The notes beneath the pieces are model-generated. The model saw only the letters and a list, made by a program, of their open reading frames with translations, was not told where the DNA came from and did no database searches. Source: Spongiihabitans sp965206355 (GTDB lineage: Bacteria > Pseudomonadota > Gammaproteobacteria > Arenicellales > Poriferihabitantaceae). From it: a stretch of DNA of 64,000 nucleotides. Position numbers and translations under genes: made by a program. Shown piece after piece: positions 18,327 to 27,639 of the stretch; positions within the stretch are counted from its first letter, which is position 1; every line of letters begins with the position of its first letter. Location: assembly GCA_965206355.1 (NCBI GenBank), contig OZ242212.1:310001-374000 (forward strand). Reading direction: 5' to 3'.

Positions 18327-18956
18327 ATGGCACAGGCAAAACGAACATCGACCGCAAAATCAGCGTCCAAACACAGACCATCATTTCATGGTCTAGGTAT
18401 ATTGTTGGTCGGCATGGTGATTGGATCACTGACGACCGTACTGTGGCAGGGAATGCAAAGCGGAAACGGCGGCATTGGAACGGGCATTAAGCAGATGATT
18501 GAGCAGTCTAAACAGCGCGATCAGCAGAGTATAACCGACCAGACTGTGCGCACTCAAGACAAGCCGGTTCAACAGCAGGTTAAATTCGATTTTCACACGG
18601 TGTTACCCGGCATTGAGATTGTAGTGCCCAGCATTGAACAGGATTCACTCCCGGCAACATCTTCAACCAACAGCGTCGACAAGACTGCCGACAATGCAGC
18701 AGATAGCCGCGCTGCCAGTGCCTATATGTTGCAGGCGGGTTCCTATAAAAACAAAGCCGATGCCGAGCGTTTGAAAGCGCAATTGGCCTTTCAGGGACTG
18801 GTTGCCGCAATTCAAAAAGTCAGCATTCAGAATATGGGGGATTTCTACCGCGTCAGGCTGGGTCCGTATGACAGCTATAACGCCATGGAAACAGTCGATC
18901 AGAAGCTGGTACATCAGGGCATCAAAGCGTTGCGTTTGAAAATCGCAAACAACTGA
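18327..18956 (+). CDS. SPOR-domain inner-membrane protein (FtsN-like)
   Basis: About 209 residues from the ATG at 18327; the frame extends two codons to a TTG. The protein has a short basic cytoplasmic tail, one membrane helix (about 25-42, GLGILLVGMVIGSLTTV), a Gln/Ser-rich periplasmic linker, and a C-terminal SPOR domain from YMLQAGSYKNKADAE to the end. SPOR domains bind denuded septal peptidoglycan, and the topology is that of FtsN and its relatives. Its place just after argS matches FtsN-like genes in many gammaproteobacteria. FtsN function is inferred, not shown. Confidence 0.8.
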   Translation: MAQAKRTSTAKSASKHRPSFHGLGILLVGMVIGSLTTVLWQGMQSGNGGIGTGIKQMIEQSKQRDQQSITDQTVRTQDKPVQQQVKFDFHTVLPGIEIVVPSIEQDSLPATSSTNSVDKTADNAADSRAASAYMLQAGSYKNKADAERLKAQLAFQGLVAAIQKVSIQNMGDFYRVRLGPYDSYNAMETVDQKLVHQGIKALRLKIANN

Positions 18957-18962
18957 TAATGT

Positions 18963-19101
18963 GAGACCTTTGCACGGAAGATGATTTCGCTTTTAGGCAA
19001 GGCAAAAACGCACGGAATGAGGGAGTTTATGCTTATAAATGACCGATTGAGTACGATTTTAACGCAGCATGCAGGTGAAATGGCTTTCGTGCAAAGGTCT
19101 C
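18963..19101 (-). mobile_element. MITE copy 3 (139 bp, reverse orientation)
   Basis: Full-length copy in the opposite orientation to most others, flanked by a perfect AATGT duplication. It lies just after the SPOR gene and about 100 bp upstream of hemC. A small CATAGC/GCTATG hairpin follows it. Confidence 0.92.
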
Positions 19102-19198
19102 AATGTGTGCATAGCATCAAGCTATGGGTCTAACCCGAAGCATCAACCTAAAGCATTAACCTAAAAAAGCGAACAGCATCAGCGGCACATCATTGACC

Positions 19199-20143
19199 AT
19201 GAAGACCTTGCGCATCGGCACCCGAAAAAGCCCGCTGGCATTGTGGCAGGCAAACTATGTGCGCGCTGCCTTGCTCGCCATACACCCAGATATTGAGATT
19301 GAACTGGTGGGGATTATATCCGCTGGGGACAAAACACCGGATGTGCCATTATCTCATGTCGGTGGCAAAGGTCTGTTTTTGAAAGAGTTGGAATCGGCCT
19401 TGCTGGAGCGGCAGATTGATCTGGCCGTGCATTCAATGAAAGACGTTACCGTCACCCTGCCTGATGGACTGCATATTCCAGTGGTAACTCCACGTGCAGA
19501 TCCTCGGGATGCATTTGTTTCAAATGATTTTGAAGCACTACAAGAACTACCTGCCGATGCGGTAGTGGGAACCTGTAGTTTACGGCGACAATGCCAAATC
19601 CGTAGCTGCTATCCGCATGTGCGATTGGCAAACTTGAGGGGTAATGTCAATACACGTCTGTCAAAGCTGGATGATGGGCAGTATGCGGCAATCATCCTCG
19701 CGGTCGCCGGATTAAAACGCCTACAGCTTGAAAACAGAATTACCCAGATTCTGGCACCTGAAACTTGTTTGCCAGCACCCGGGCAAGGTATCATCGGTAT
19801 TGAATGCAGAATTGATGATGTGCAGGTCAATCCATTGATTGCCCCCTTGAACGATAGTGATAGCGCGATACAAGTTACTGCCGAACGTGCTGCCAACCAA
19901 CGTCTCGGTGGAGGATGCCACGTTCCCGTTGCCTTATTTTCGGAATTCAATCAGCCTAATCAGGCATTAACCCATCGCCAATTGAAACTACGGGCATTAG
20001 TTGCAGAGGTTGATGGATCGCGCATTCTGCGTAGTGAAATGACGGGCTCGGCATCGGCACCGACCGCATTGGGCTATGCCGTCGCTGACGACCTCATCGG
20101 TCAAGGTGCTACCGACATACTTACCTCGATCTATGCCCGCTAG
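19199..20143 (+). CDS. hemC: Hydroxymethylbilane synthase (porphobilinogen deaminase)
   Basis: About 314 residues from ATG 19199 (MKTLRIGTRKSPLALWQ); a TTG two codons upstream is in frame. Key residues are Asp82 in HSMKDV and the dipyrromethane-cofactor cysteine Cys240 in LGGGCHVP. It joins four porphobilinogens into the linear tetrapyrrole for haem and sirohaem. It heads hemC-hemD-hemX-hemY. The MITE upstream puts its promoter close by, or makes it dependent on read-through from argS. Confidence 0.95.
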   Translation: MKTLRIGTRKSPLALWQANYVRAALLAIHPDIEIELVGIISAGDKTPDVPLSHVGGKGLFLKELESALLERQIDLAVHSMKDVTVTLPDGLHIPVVTPRADPRDAFVSNDFEALQELPADAVVGTCSLRRQCQIRSCYPHVRLANLRGNVNTRLSKLDDGQYAAIILAVAGLKRLQLENRITQILAPETCLPAPGQGIIGIECRIDDVQVNPLIAPLNDSDSAIQVTAERAANQRLGGGCHVPVALFSEFNQPNQALTHRQLKLRALVAEVDGSRILRSEMTGSASAPTALGYAVADDLIGQGATDILTSIYAR

Positions 20144-20191
20144 TGTGCGCATAGCAGTGTTGAACAACCAATCCGCCACCGTATCACATTC

Positions 20192-20965
20192 ATGAACGAG
20201 AATTCATTACGCGGGTTAAACATTTTGGTGCCACGTCCACGACCGCAGAGCCAGACTATTGCAACCCTGATTGAAGCCCACGGTGGCACGGCAATCCTGT
20301 TCCCCGTCATTGAAATCACAGCACCCGATAATTTCACATCACTGGATCAAGCACTGACTCAATTAAGCGAAGTGGACCTAATCATATTGGTCAGTGTCGC
20401 GGCAGTGAACGGCTTGGTTGCGCGTCAACGCGCATTGTCAATAACCCTGCCTGAACGAGTAAAAGTCGCCGCAGTCGGCGCAAAAACGGCAGCGCAATGC
20501 CAGTCGTTGGGCATCAGGGTCGATTTTGTTCCCGGTCAGCGTATCAACAGTGAAGGCTTGCTCGAATGTATTGACGGATTCAGTATAAAAGATAAAAAAA
20601 TCGTCATTTTTAGAGGTCAATCCGGCCGTGACTTATTGAAAACCGCACTGCAAAAATCCGGTGGCAAAGTCCGATATGCTGAAAGTTATCGAAGACGCAC
20701 CACATCCCAATCCATACAGCCGATTATAAAGAAATGGCAGCGCGGTGACATCAATGTGGTGCTGATAACCAGTGTTTCCATACTGGAGAGTCTGATTGCA
20801 TTGCTGGGCAAATCCAATTTTAGGCTATTAAAAGAAACCCGCATCATCACCATCAGCCACAGAATTGCCAGTGCATGTACACAAGCAGGCATTGACCATG
20901 TTGTGGTCGCCGATAGCCCCACTGATGATAGTGTCCTGGAAATGTTGAAGTTTATATCCAGCTAA
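20192..20965 (+). CDS. hemD: Uroporphyrinogen-III synthase
   Basis: 257 residues in the two-domain HemD fold. Weakly conserved blocks include ILVPRPRPQSQTIA near the N-terminus, VAAVGAKTAAQC, and IFRGQSGRDLLKTAL in the middle. Position right after hemC and the length support the call more than any single motif. It cyclises hydroxymethylbilane to uroporphyrinogen III. hemX, normally next, begins only 1.75 kb further on because foreign DNA lies between. Confidence 0.9.
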   Translation: MNENSLRGLNILVPRPRPQSQTIATLIEAHGGTAILFPVIEITAPDNFTSLDQALTQLSEVDLIILVSVAAVNGLVARQRALSITLPERVKVAAVGAKTAAQCQSLGIRVDFVPGQRINSEGLLECIDGFSIKDKKIVIFRGQSGRDLLKTALQKSGGKVRYAESYRRRTTSQSIQPIIKKWQRGDINVVLITSVSILESLIALLGKSNFRLLKETRIITISHRIASACTQAGIDHVVVADSPTDDSVLEMLKFISS

Positions 20966-21226
20966 TAACAGGACTGATCACAATGACGAATCAGTGACTA
21001 CCTTGATGGGATGACGCGCAAACCAAAAATTATGGTAGAATTTCGGTCAGTGGAAGGTTTTTTTACGTCCACGAAAAAATCCTAGTACATAGGTACCCCT
21101 TAAGCAGGTATTCACTTCTGCTCGGCGCAAAATTTAGCCGGGCAAGTTGTTCCTTAATACTTAATAATTGCAAGTATCTATTATCAAATCACCGTTATAG
21201 AAAAACACAAAAACCAACAACAATAT
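20966..21226 (+). other. Gene-free spacer after hemD
   Basis: No gene. A TAGAAT with an upstream TG (TGGTAGAAT, about 21032-21040) looks like an extended -10 promoter. A GTGGA/TCCAC hairpin with a T-rich loop follows it. This may be old hemX-side or island DNA. Confidence 0.3.
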
Positions 21227-21388
21227 GAGACCTTTGCACGAAAGCCATTTCACCTGCATGCTACGTCGTCTAAAAGCGCCTACTGTTGGTAAAATCGTAC
21301 TCAATCGGTCATTTATAAGCATAAACTCCCTCATTCCGTGCGTTTTTGCCTGGCCTGAAAGCGAAATCATCTTCCGTGCAAAGGTCTC
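21227..21388 (+). mobile_element. MITE copy 4 (162 bp, long form)
   Basis: It has the standard ends but carries about 23 extra bp near position 40, including CTACTGTTGG. Its flanks do not match: AATAT on the left and TGATA on the right. It borders the methyltransferase island on the hemD side. Confidence 0.88.
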
Positions 21389-21467
21389 TGATAAAAAATG
21401 TATAGCATCAAAAAAAGGTTACGACCAATGGCTTGAATATGCGGAACAAAATGGATGGGTAAAATAG
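21389..21467 (+). pseudogene. C-terminal tail of a lost small gene, abutting the methyltransferase
   Basis: An open frame of 25 residues (DKKCIASKKGYDQWLEYAEQ, then NGWVK) leaves the MITE and stops with TAG at 21465-21467. The methyltransferase ATG follows at once. Stop-start abutment suggests a translationally coupled partner gene whose 5' part was removed. I do not recognise the peptide. The 5' part may survive at 48009-48057 (see findings). Confidence 0.4.
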
Positions 21468-22394
21468 ATGCCTAATATCAACGTGCAGTGTGGTGATGCG
21501 GTAGCGCTATTCAAAGAAATCAAGAGTTCATCGGTTGATGTTATTGTGGCAGACCCACCGTACAATCTTGGCAAAGATTATGGCAACAACCATGATCTAA
21601 AGGGGTTTGATGAATATATTGAATTTACCGAGTCATGGTTATCAGAAGCCGTGAGGGTATTAAAACCCATGGGTACTATTTATGTTTTTATGGGTGTCAG
21701 GTTTATATCTTATCTGTATGACATTATGGATCGGGATTTAGGGTTATTCTTTAATAGTTGGATTGTTTGGCACTACACACAAGGCATCGGAAAAATCAAA
21801 GGTTTTTCACCCAGACATGACGATATTTTAATGTTTACCAAATCAAAAGATTTTATATTTAATTTGGACAATGTCCGCGTGCCACAAAAATATTATCGGA
21901 CAAAAAATAATATGAGAGGTGCAAACCCAGGTGATGTATGGAAGTTTTCCCACGTTCACTATTGTAACTCAAATAGGCAAAATCACCCGACACAAAAACC
22001 AGAAGGACTCATAAAAAATATGGTTATGGCTTCAAGCAACGAAAACGACATTGTTTTAGACCCATTTTCCGGAAGTGGTACGACATTGCGTGTTTGCCAA
22101 CAAGTAAAACGACATGCAATAGGTTTTGAGATAAACCCCGAATATGTAAAAATGACGAATACCAGACTTAATGAAGTATTCACTGGTTTCGATAGCGTAG
22201 ATCCTAGAATGGAACGCGTGCCCGACGACTTGATGAAACAAGAAATAAGAGATGAGTACTTAAAGAATCATATTCAGTGGTTCTTACGAAACCATGAAAA
22301 TGCTGTCGAGGTTTTTAAGAAAGCAGTTAATGAAAAGTATGGAGTGATTTTGAAGGAAAAATCAAATGACTCTCGTCAAACAGAGTTAGTCTGA
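21468..22394 (+). CDS. Orphan DNA adenine/cytosine-N4 methyltransferase (beta group)
   Basis: 308 residues. The catalytic motif IV, ADPPYNLGKDYG, comes near residues 29-40. The SAM-binding motif I, DPFSGSGTT, comes near residues 198-206, followed by IGFEINPEYVKM. This order (IV before I) defines beta-class N6-adenine or N4-cytosine methyltransferases, which are mostly type II modification enzymes. The recognition site cannot be read from the sequence. No restriction enzyme gene adjoins it, only the 25-codon tail before its ATG. It is AT-richer than the hem genes around it, lies between two MITE copies and splits hemD from hemX. These are signs of horizontal arrival. Confidence 0.88.
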   Translation: MPNINVQCGDAVALFKEIKSSSVDVIVADPPYNLGKDYGNNHDLKGFDEYIEFTESWLSEAVRVLKPMGTIYVFMGVRFISYLYDIMDRDLGLFFNSWIVWHYTQGIGKIKGFSPRHDDILMFTKSKDFIFNLDNVRVPQKYYRTKNNMRGANPGDVWKFSHVHYCNSNRQNHPTQKPEGLIKNMVMASSNENDIVLDPFSGSGTTLRVCQQVKRHAIGFEINPEYVKMTNTRLNEVFTGFDSVDPRMERVPDDLMKQEIRDEYLKNHIQWFLRNHENAVEVFKKAVNEKYGVILKEKSNDSRQTELV

Positions 22395-22451
22395 TGTTCA
22401 TCAAAATTCAAACAACTAGATCCAGACTGAAGGATGTTATCTCAACTCTTA

Positions 22452-22590
22452 GAGACCTTTGCACGAAAGCCATTTCACCTCCATGCTGCGTTAAAGTCGT
22501 ACTCAATCGGTCATTTATAAGCATAAACTCCCTCATTCCGTGCGTTTTTGCCTGGCCTAAAAGCGAAATCATCTTCCGTGCAAAGGTCTC
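22452..22590 (+). mobile_element. MITE copy 5 (139 bp)
   Basis: Full length, flanked by a perfect TCTTA duplication. It is 57 bp after the methyltransferase stop and about 130 bp before hemX. Confidence 0.92.
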
Positions 22591-22718
22591 TCTTAATAAG
22601 TGCAATCGAAACAGAGCAACTCATTGCTCCTCACCCATTACCCAGAAAGCGATTTATATTTTATATGGCTTTTTCTTCCGCAAGTTAAGAGATTAACATT
22701 AACCATTTGAGAAAAAAA

Positions 22719-24071
22719 ATGGCAACAAACAACACAACCAAAAAAACAACTCGCGCAAAAACCAGTAAAAAACTCGGCGCAAAAAAAACAACTCGCAGGA
22801 AAAAAACCCGGGCTGCCGATACGCCTTCGTCGGCGGATGCCAACCAGCAACCCTTGGGCGAAACCATGCAGAGGGCGGACACAAAGGGTGCGGGAGTGGC
22901 ACAGCATCGTCTGCACAATGCGGTTGCGTGGATTGCACTGTTGCTCGGTGGGCTGGCATTGTGCGCCAGTGGCGTGGTTTGGTATTTGACTGTCGGGGAT
23001 GTGCAGTTCAATAGCAAACAGCAACAACTCCGGGTTGACCGCATAACGCAACGTGTTGATGAATTTGATGCGACCCAATCTGATAATAATAACACGGTCA
23101 GCCAATTAAAAAACCAGCTTAACCGCACGACGGATGATTTCAGCAAGCAGATTAAAACGATTCAAAATAAAATGCTTGAGCAGCAATCAGCTACTGCACA
23201 AGTGATGAATACACAGGCAGACGACTTTCGCCGACAATTTAACACTTTGTCAGATTTGATGGTCAAACTACGCGCTGAGCTGGGACGAGGTGTCGATAGC
23301 TGGACACTTGAAGAGGCGGAACAGTTGATTTTTGTGGCAAATCAGCATGCACAATTTTCCGGACAGTTTAGCAACGGCAACCACATTGCCAAACGCGCCT
23401 TACAATATGCGGATGCGCTTTTACAGAAGTTAGCCGACCCCTCGCTTAATGCGGTTCGGCGGTTACTCACTGCGGAAATAACGGCATTAGATAATGTCAA
23501 GGTTGTTAATACCGTCAGCGTGCTCAATACGTTATCGACCTTGTCAGACACGGTAGAAAATCTCGCCCTTGCTGGCGATATTGTCATACCCGAGAAAACC
23601 GCTGCAATAACGTCAGATACCGTTTCAGCTCAAGATTCCTCCAATCAGACTGTCTCAGGTCAACCCCAAGCCGAAATCTCTGGCAACGCCGGTATAAGCT
23701 ATATCCAACCGATAATTGATGCCGGCGCATCGTTCTTGTCCGGCATGGCAGACCTGATTCAGGTTGAAAAAAATGGAAAACCCATAAAACCGGTGATTTC
23801 TGCGGAACTCAGACAGATGATTTATCAGCGACCGCAATTAATTTTGGAATCAGCGCAAATCGCTTTTATACGACAACAACCCGATCTGTATCGAAATCGA
23901 ATACAAGCCGCCCGTAGCTGGGTTGAGCAACACTTTGACTCGAATGCCGATGCAACCGTAAATTGGCTGGCGCGACTTGATGATGTCGGCGCAATATCAC
24001 AGGCAAAGACACCTGATATTTCGGCTTCATTGCAAGCGATTCGTGCCATCCTTAACCGCAGAAATCAGTAA
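22719..24071 (+). CDS. hemX: HemX family membrane protein
   Basis: About 450 residues from ATG 22719; a TTG four codons upstream is also in frame. The N-terminal 60 residues are very Lys/Thr-rich and cytoplasmic. A single membrane helix (about 68-92, starting VAWIALLLGG) is followed by a coiled coil (about 100-165, Gln/Asn-rich) and a periplasmic HemX domain with SWTLEEAEQLIFVANQ. HemX is often annotated as a uroporphyrinogen methyltransferase but has no such catalytic motifs. Its role is unknown; it travels with haem genes. hemY follows 33 bp later. Confidence 0.88.
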   Translation: MATNNTTKKTTRAKTSKKLGAKKTTRRKKTRAADTPSSADANQQPLGETMQRADTKGAGVAQHRLHNAVAWIALLLGGLALCASGVVWYLTVGDVQFNSKQQQLRVDRITQRVDEFDATQSDNNNTVSQLKNQLNRTTDDFSKQIKTIQNKMLEQQSATAQVMNTQADDFRRQFNTLSDLMVKLRAELGRGVDSWTLEEAEQLIFVANQHAQFSGQFSNGNHIAKRALQYADALLQKLADPSLNAVRRLLTAEITALDNVKVVNTVSVLNTLSTLSDTVENLALAGDIVIPEKTAAITSDTVSAQDSSNQTVSGQPQAEISGNAGISYIQPIIDAGASFLSGMADLIQVEKNGKPIKPVISAELRQMIYQRPQLILESAQIAFIRQQPDLYRNRIQAARSWVEQHFDSNADATVNWLARLDDVGAISQAKTPDISASLQAIRAILNRRNQ

Positions 24072-24104
24072 TCTGTCAACGTTGAGTTGCCAAGCACAGG
24101 TACT

Positions 24105-25409
24105 ATGAAATTAGCCCTTACTATTCTCATCGCGTTTGCTCTGGCGGTTGGCTTGGCATTGGTGTCTGTGGACGATCCCGGTTATGTAGTGCTTGCCAAA
24201 GACCCATATGTGGTGCGCCTGCCATTGTTGATGTTTGCGCTGTTGCTTTTTCTCGGATTTGTCTTTCTCTATTTGTTATTCAATGCCATTGCTGGCGTAT
24301 TTCGAGCGCCAAAACGGTATGGACAATGGCGCAACCAACACAATGAAAATAATGCACATAAATATACGATGAGCGGTTATGCAGGGCTGATTGAGGGAGA
24401 TTGGTCCAAAGCCGAACAGGCCTTGTTAAAAAAACTGGAATACAATAAAACCCCGCTGATGAATTATCTGGGTGCCGCCTATGCCGCACAACAACAAGGC
24501 TATCTGGCTCAGCGCGACCAATATCTTGATGATGCGTTGGCGCGACATCCGCAACATAAACTTGCTATTAACCTCACTCGCGCACGATTGCTGTATAAAG
24601 CGGGAGAGATGGCAGAATCAAAACGCTATCTTGAGAATTTACGAAGCAGTGCTACGAAAAATATTGCCGTCGTCAGACTGTTGGCAGATACCTACAAAGA
24701 GCTGGGCGACTGGTATGCACTGGTTGATTTAGTGCCGACATTGAAAAAACTGAAGGCTTTGCCGGAAGAGACGATGAATCAGATAGAGCGACTGGCTTAT
24801 CATAATTTGATTGCTTCGTCGGCACTGCTAACCAGCGACAACCGCCCGACAACAACATGGAAATCTTTGTCCTCCGCGAGAAGAAAAGATCCGAAAATGG
24901 TTGCCTGTTATGCCAGCCAGTTGATTAAAAACGGCGAATTTCAGGAAGCAGAAAAGTGTTTGCGTAGCGCACTGAATCGCAAATTTGATGCCGAGTTAAT
25001 TTATCTGTACGGTATGGTAAACAGCCCATTTCTTGAATATCAAATTCAATTATTGGAGTCCATCATCCACAAACAAAAGCAAAACAGCATCCATCCCGAT
25101 TTATTGCTTGCTCTGGCAAGATTGTACCGTTTCAACAAGGAGCATGAAAAATCGAAACAATATTTTCGTCAAACGATTGCCGCTGGTGGGCGCGATGAAG
25201 CTTTTATGGGACTGAGTGCCTTGCTGGAGGATATGGGCGATACCGATGAAGCGTTGTTCTACATGAAAAAAGGCATGCAAGCAATCAGCGATAATCCCCC
25301 AACAACCCATGAAGAGGTCGTACTTTTGCAACACGGCAACCAATCAGCGATCAGTGGGGCAGGAAATAAGGCGGCAGATACCCGCGATGTTATGCCGGTG
25401 GTGCGTTAA
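24105..25409 (+). CDS. hemY: HemY family TPR membrane protein
   Basis: About 434 residues from ATG 24105. Two N-terminal membrane helices (about 3-22 and 42-66) precede the conserved FRAPKRYGQWR and SGYAGLIEGDWSKAEQ. A long TPR-like helical region runs to the end. This is the enterobacterial-type HemY of the hemCDXY operon, not the protoporphyrinogen oxidase that shares the name. Its molecular role is unsettled. It closes the operon and converges on the reductase gene. Confidence 0.9.
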   Translation: MKLALTILIAFALAVGLALVSVDDPGYVVLAKDPYVVRLPLLMFALLLFLGFVFLYLLFNAIAGVFRAPKRYGQWRNQHNENNAHKYTMSGYAGLIEGDWSKAEQALLKKLEYNKTPLMNYLGAAYAAQQQGYLAQRDQYLDDALARHPQHKLAINLTRARLLYKAGEMAESKRYLENLRSSATKNIAVVRLLADTYKELGDWYALVDLVPTLKKLKALPEETMNQIERLAYHNLIASSALLTSDNRPTTTWKSLSSARRKDPKMVACYASQLIKNGEFQEAEKCLRSALNRKFDAELIYLYGMVNSPFLEYQIQLLESIIHKQKQNSIHPDLLLALARLYRFNKEHEKSKQYFRQTIAAGGRDEAFMGLSALLEDMGDTDEALFYMKKGMQAISDNPPTTHEEVVLLQHGNQSAISGAGNKAADTRDVMPVVR

Positions 25410-25452
25410 AAAACACTGTCCGCATACTCGGCATAGCCATTAAGCACACTGG

Positions 25453-26475
25453 TTATGTGGTAACGCTGGCAAACTCAAATGAGTCGAAGAAAAACCGCTC
25501 TGGCTTCATTCCTTTTGCCAGCAGACTGTCGCGGACGGCATCAATCATTATCGGTGGGCCGCTGGCATAAACATCGTAGTGGTCAAAATGTGCGTAGGTT
25601 TTGCTGACAATCTCATGCACAAATCCGCTGTCGCCCGCCCAGTCCTCGGCGGTGTTGTCTGACAGCACTGGGGTATATTTGAGATTCGGGTATGTTTCGA
25701 GCCACTGTTTAACCTGATCATCCATATACAAATCCTGTTGGTCGCGCGCACCCCAGAACAAATGAATGTCATGCTTCGGGTTTTGTGCAACCGCCTGCTG
25801 GAACAAGCCTTGAATCGGCGCAAAGCCGGTACCACCGGCAATCATAATAATCGGTTTATCTGTTTCGGACTGTAAAAAATAAGTGCCGAATGGACCTTCA
25901 AAGCGCAACAGATCCGACGCTTTCATGGCATCAAACACTCTGGGGGTGAAATGCCCGCCAACAACATGGCGGATGTGTAATTCAAGCCCCTGTTGCAACG
26001 CCTGTTGCGGCAGGTTGGCAATGGAAAAGCTACGTCGTTGACCGTCTTTCAGAATAATATCAAGGTATTGACCGGCAATAAAATTGAATGTTTGCGTTTT
26101 CGGCAAAGTCAGGAACAGTCGGACAACATCTGCGGCTACGCGCTCAATTTTCCCGACCCGACAGGGTAGCATTTTTATCTGGATGTCGGCTCCAGTCATA
26201 ATCTCTTCTACATCAATAACCACATCCTGTTGTGGAATCGCCTGACAGAGCAACACTTTCCCTTGTGCTTTTTCTTCATTAGTTAACGCAAAATCTTCAT
26301 ATGTACCGTAATCGACTTTGCCACTTATCAAATCACTTTTGCAGGCACCACATACGCCACTACGGCAACCGTAAGGATAAATACGACTGTCTCTGAGTGC
26401 GGCATCAAGAATGGTCTCATCATCATGGCTGACAAAACAGCTATTGTTGCGTTGGTTGCTAACGGAAAAGGGCAT
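25453..26475 (-). CDS. Ferredoxin-NAD(P)H reductase with N-terminal 2Fe-2S domain
   Basis: 340 residues from ATG 26475. An open frame reaches 26 codons further upstream into MITE copy 6, but that part is mobile DNA. The order is a plant-type 2Fe-2S domain (Cys37, Cys42, Cys45, Cys77), an FAD domain with RRSFSIAN, and an NAD domain with IAGGTGFAPIQG. The C-terminus has YASGPPIMID and ends FFFDSFEFA. This is the layout of CDP-6-deoxy-glucoseen reductase (AscD) and of oxygenase reductase components. It moves electrons from NADH or NADPH to an unknown partner. No oxygenase or sugar gene adjoins it. Confidence 0.85.
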   Translation of the reverse strand: MPFSVSNQRNNSCFVSHDDETILDAALRDSRIYPYGCRSGVCGACKSDLISGKVDYGTYEDFALTNEEKAQGKVLLCQAIPQQDVVIDVEEIMTGADIQIKMLPCRVGKIERVAADVVRLFLTLPKTQTFNFIAGQYLDIILKDGQRRSFSIANLPQQALQQGLELHIRHVVGGHFTPRVFDAMKASDLLRFEGPFGTYFLQSETDKPIIMIAGGTGFAPIQGLFQQAVAQNPKHDIHLFWGARDQQDLYMDDQVKQWLETYPNLKYTPVLSDNTAEDWAGDSGFVHEIVSKTYAHFDHYDVYASGPPIMIDAVRDSLLAKGMKPERFFFDSFEFASVTT

Positions 26476-26510
26476 TTTAGGGTGGATTGTACGCCAAAAA
26501 GTGATAACCT

Positions 26511-26649
26511 GAGACCTTTGCACGGAAGATGATTTCGCTTTCAGGCCAGGCAAAAACGCACGGAATGAGGGAGTTTATGCTTATAAATGACCGATTGAGT
26601 ACGTTTTTAACACAGCATGCAGGTGAAATGGCTTTCGTGCAAAGGTCTC
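26511..26649 (-). mobile_element. MITE copy 6 (139 bp, reverse orientation)
   Basis: Reverse orientation. The flanks AACCT and AGCCT match at four of five positions, so the duplication has probably mutated. It sits between the divergent reductase and mutM genes, where both promoters should be. Confidence 0.9.
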
Positions 26650-26735
26650 AGCCTTATACCGAGTAATTTTCCTGTTGTCAATGATATGCTCGAGCCTTGC
26701 TCCTATGTGATATTCCACGATACTAATCCGCTAAT

Positions 26736-27551
26736 ATGCCTGAACTGCCTGAAGTAGAAACCACCATGGCCGGTATTCGTCCGTATCTTGAGGGGCAGGT
26801 CCTTGCTCAGTTAATGGTGCGTGAACGGCGGTTACGCTGGCTGATTCCGGTGGCTTTGGAAAAATCTGTCGGCGGTAAAAAGATGACAAAAATCGAGCGC
26901 AAGGGTAAATATATCCTGATTCATTTTGATGAGGGTGGGTTGATTATCCATCTGGGGATGTCGGGTTCAATGCGGGTATTGCTCGCTCCCCTGCCAGCGG
27001 GAAAACACGACCATTTTGATCTCATAAACCAATCCGGACAGATAATTCGTTACCGTGACCCACGAAAATTTGGTTGCCTGTTATATGCTTCATCACATTT
27101 ATATAATCACCCACGATTACAGACACTCGGTGTAGAACCATTGACCCAAGATTTCAACGGCAAGTTGCTATATGCGCTTGCCCGGAAAAGGGCGATTCCG
27201 GTGAAAACATTGATAATGGATGGTCGCATGGTCACCGGAATCGGCAATATTTATGCCAGTGAAGCCTTGTTTGATGCCAGCGTGCATCCGTTACGCCGTT
27301 GCGCGAACATCTCGCTGTTGCGTTATAGCACGCTGGTCGCATCCATCCAAAAAATACTACAACAGGCCATCAACAAAGGCGGAACAACACGACAGGATTT
27401 TGTCGGTGCAGACGGTATGCCCGGATATTTTGAACAATCACTGGCGGTGTATGGACGGGAAGGTGAAGCGTGTATACGCTGTTCATCAACTATTAAAAAA
27501 ATAGTAATTGCCCAGAGGTCGACCTTCTATTGCCGACAATGCCAAAATTAG
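26736..27551 (+). CDS. mutM: Formamidopyrimidine-DNA glycosylase
   Basis: 271 residues. The mature N-terminus PELPEVETTMAG carries the catalytic Pro and Glu. The middle has the GIGNIYASEALF helix-two-turn-helix. A C-terminal zinc finger reads CIRCSSTI...YCRQC. It removes 8-oxoguanine and cuts the strand. All key residues are present. It is followed by the FmdB-like gene and the aspS-ruv-tol block. Confidence 0.95.
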   Translation: MPELPEVETTMAGIRPYLEGQVLAQLMVRERRLRWLIPVALEKSVGGKKMTKIERKGKYILIHFDEGGLIIHLGMSGSMRVLLAPLPAGKHDHFDLINQSGQIIRYRDPRKFGCLLYASSHLYNHPRLQTLGVEPLTQDFNGKLLYALARKRAIPVKTLIMDGRMVTGIGNIYASEALFDASVHPLRRCANISLLRYSTLVASIQKILQQAINKGGTTRQDFVGADGMPGYFEQSLAVYGREGEACIRCSSTIKKIVIAQRSTFYCRQCQN

Positions 27552-27639
27552 CTCACATTAAACCTGCGCCGACCCATTATCACCCATTATTGCCCAGTAT
27601 TACGATATAATGCGCCCCTTAAAAAATTTGACTATAGCC

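Noticed and set aside
26476..26553. 26-residue N-terminal extension of the ferredoxin reductase
   Set aside because: Its first part lies inside MITE copy 6, and the 2Fe-2S domain starts at ATG 26475.
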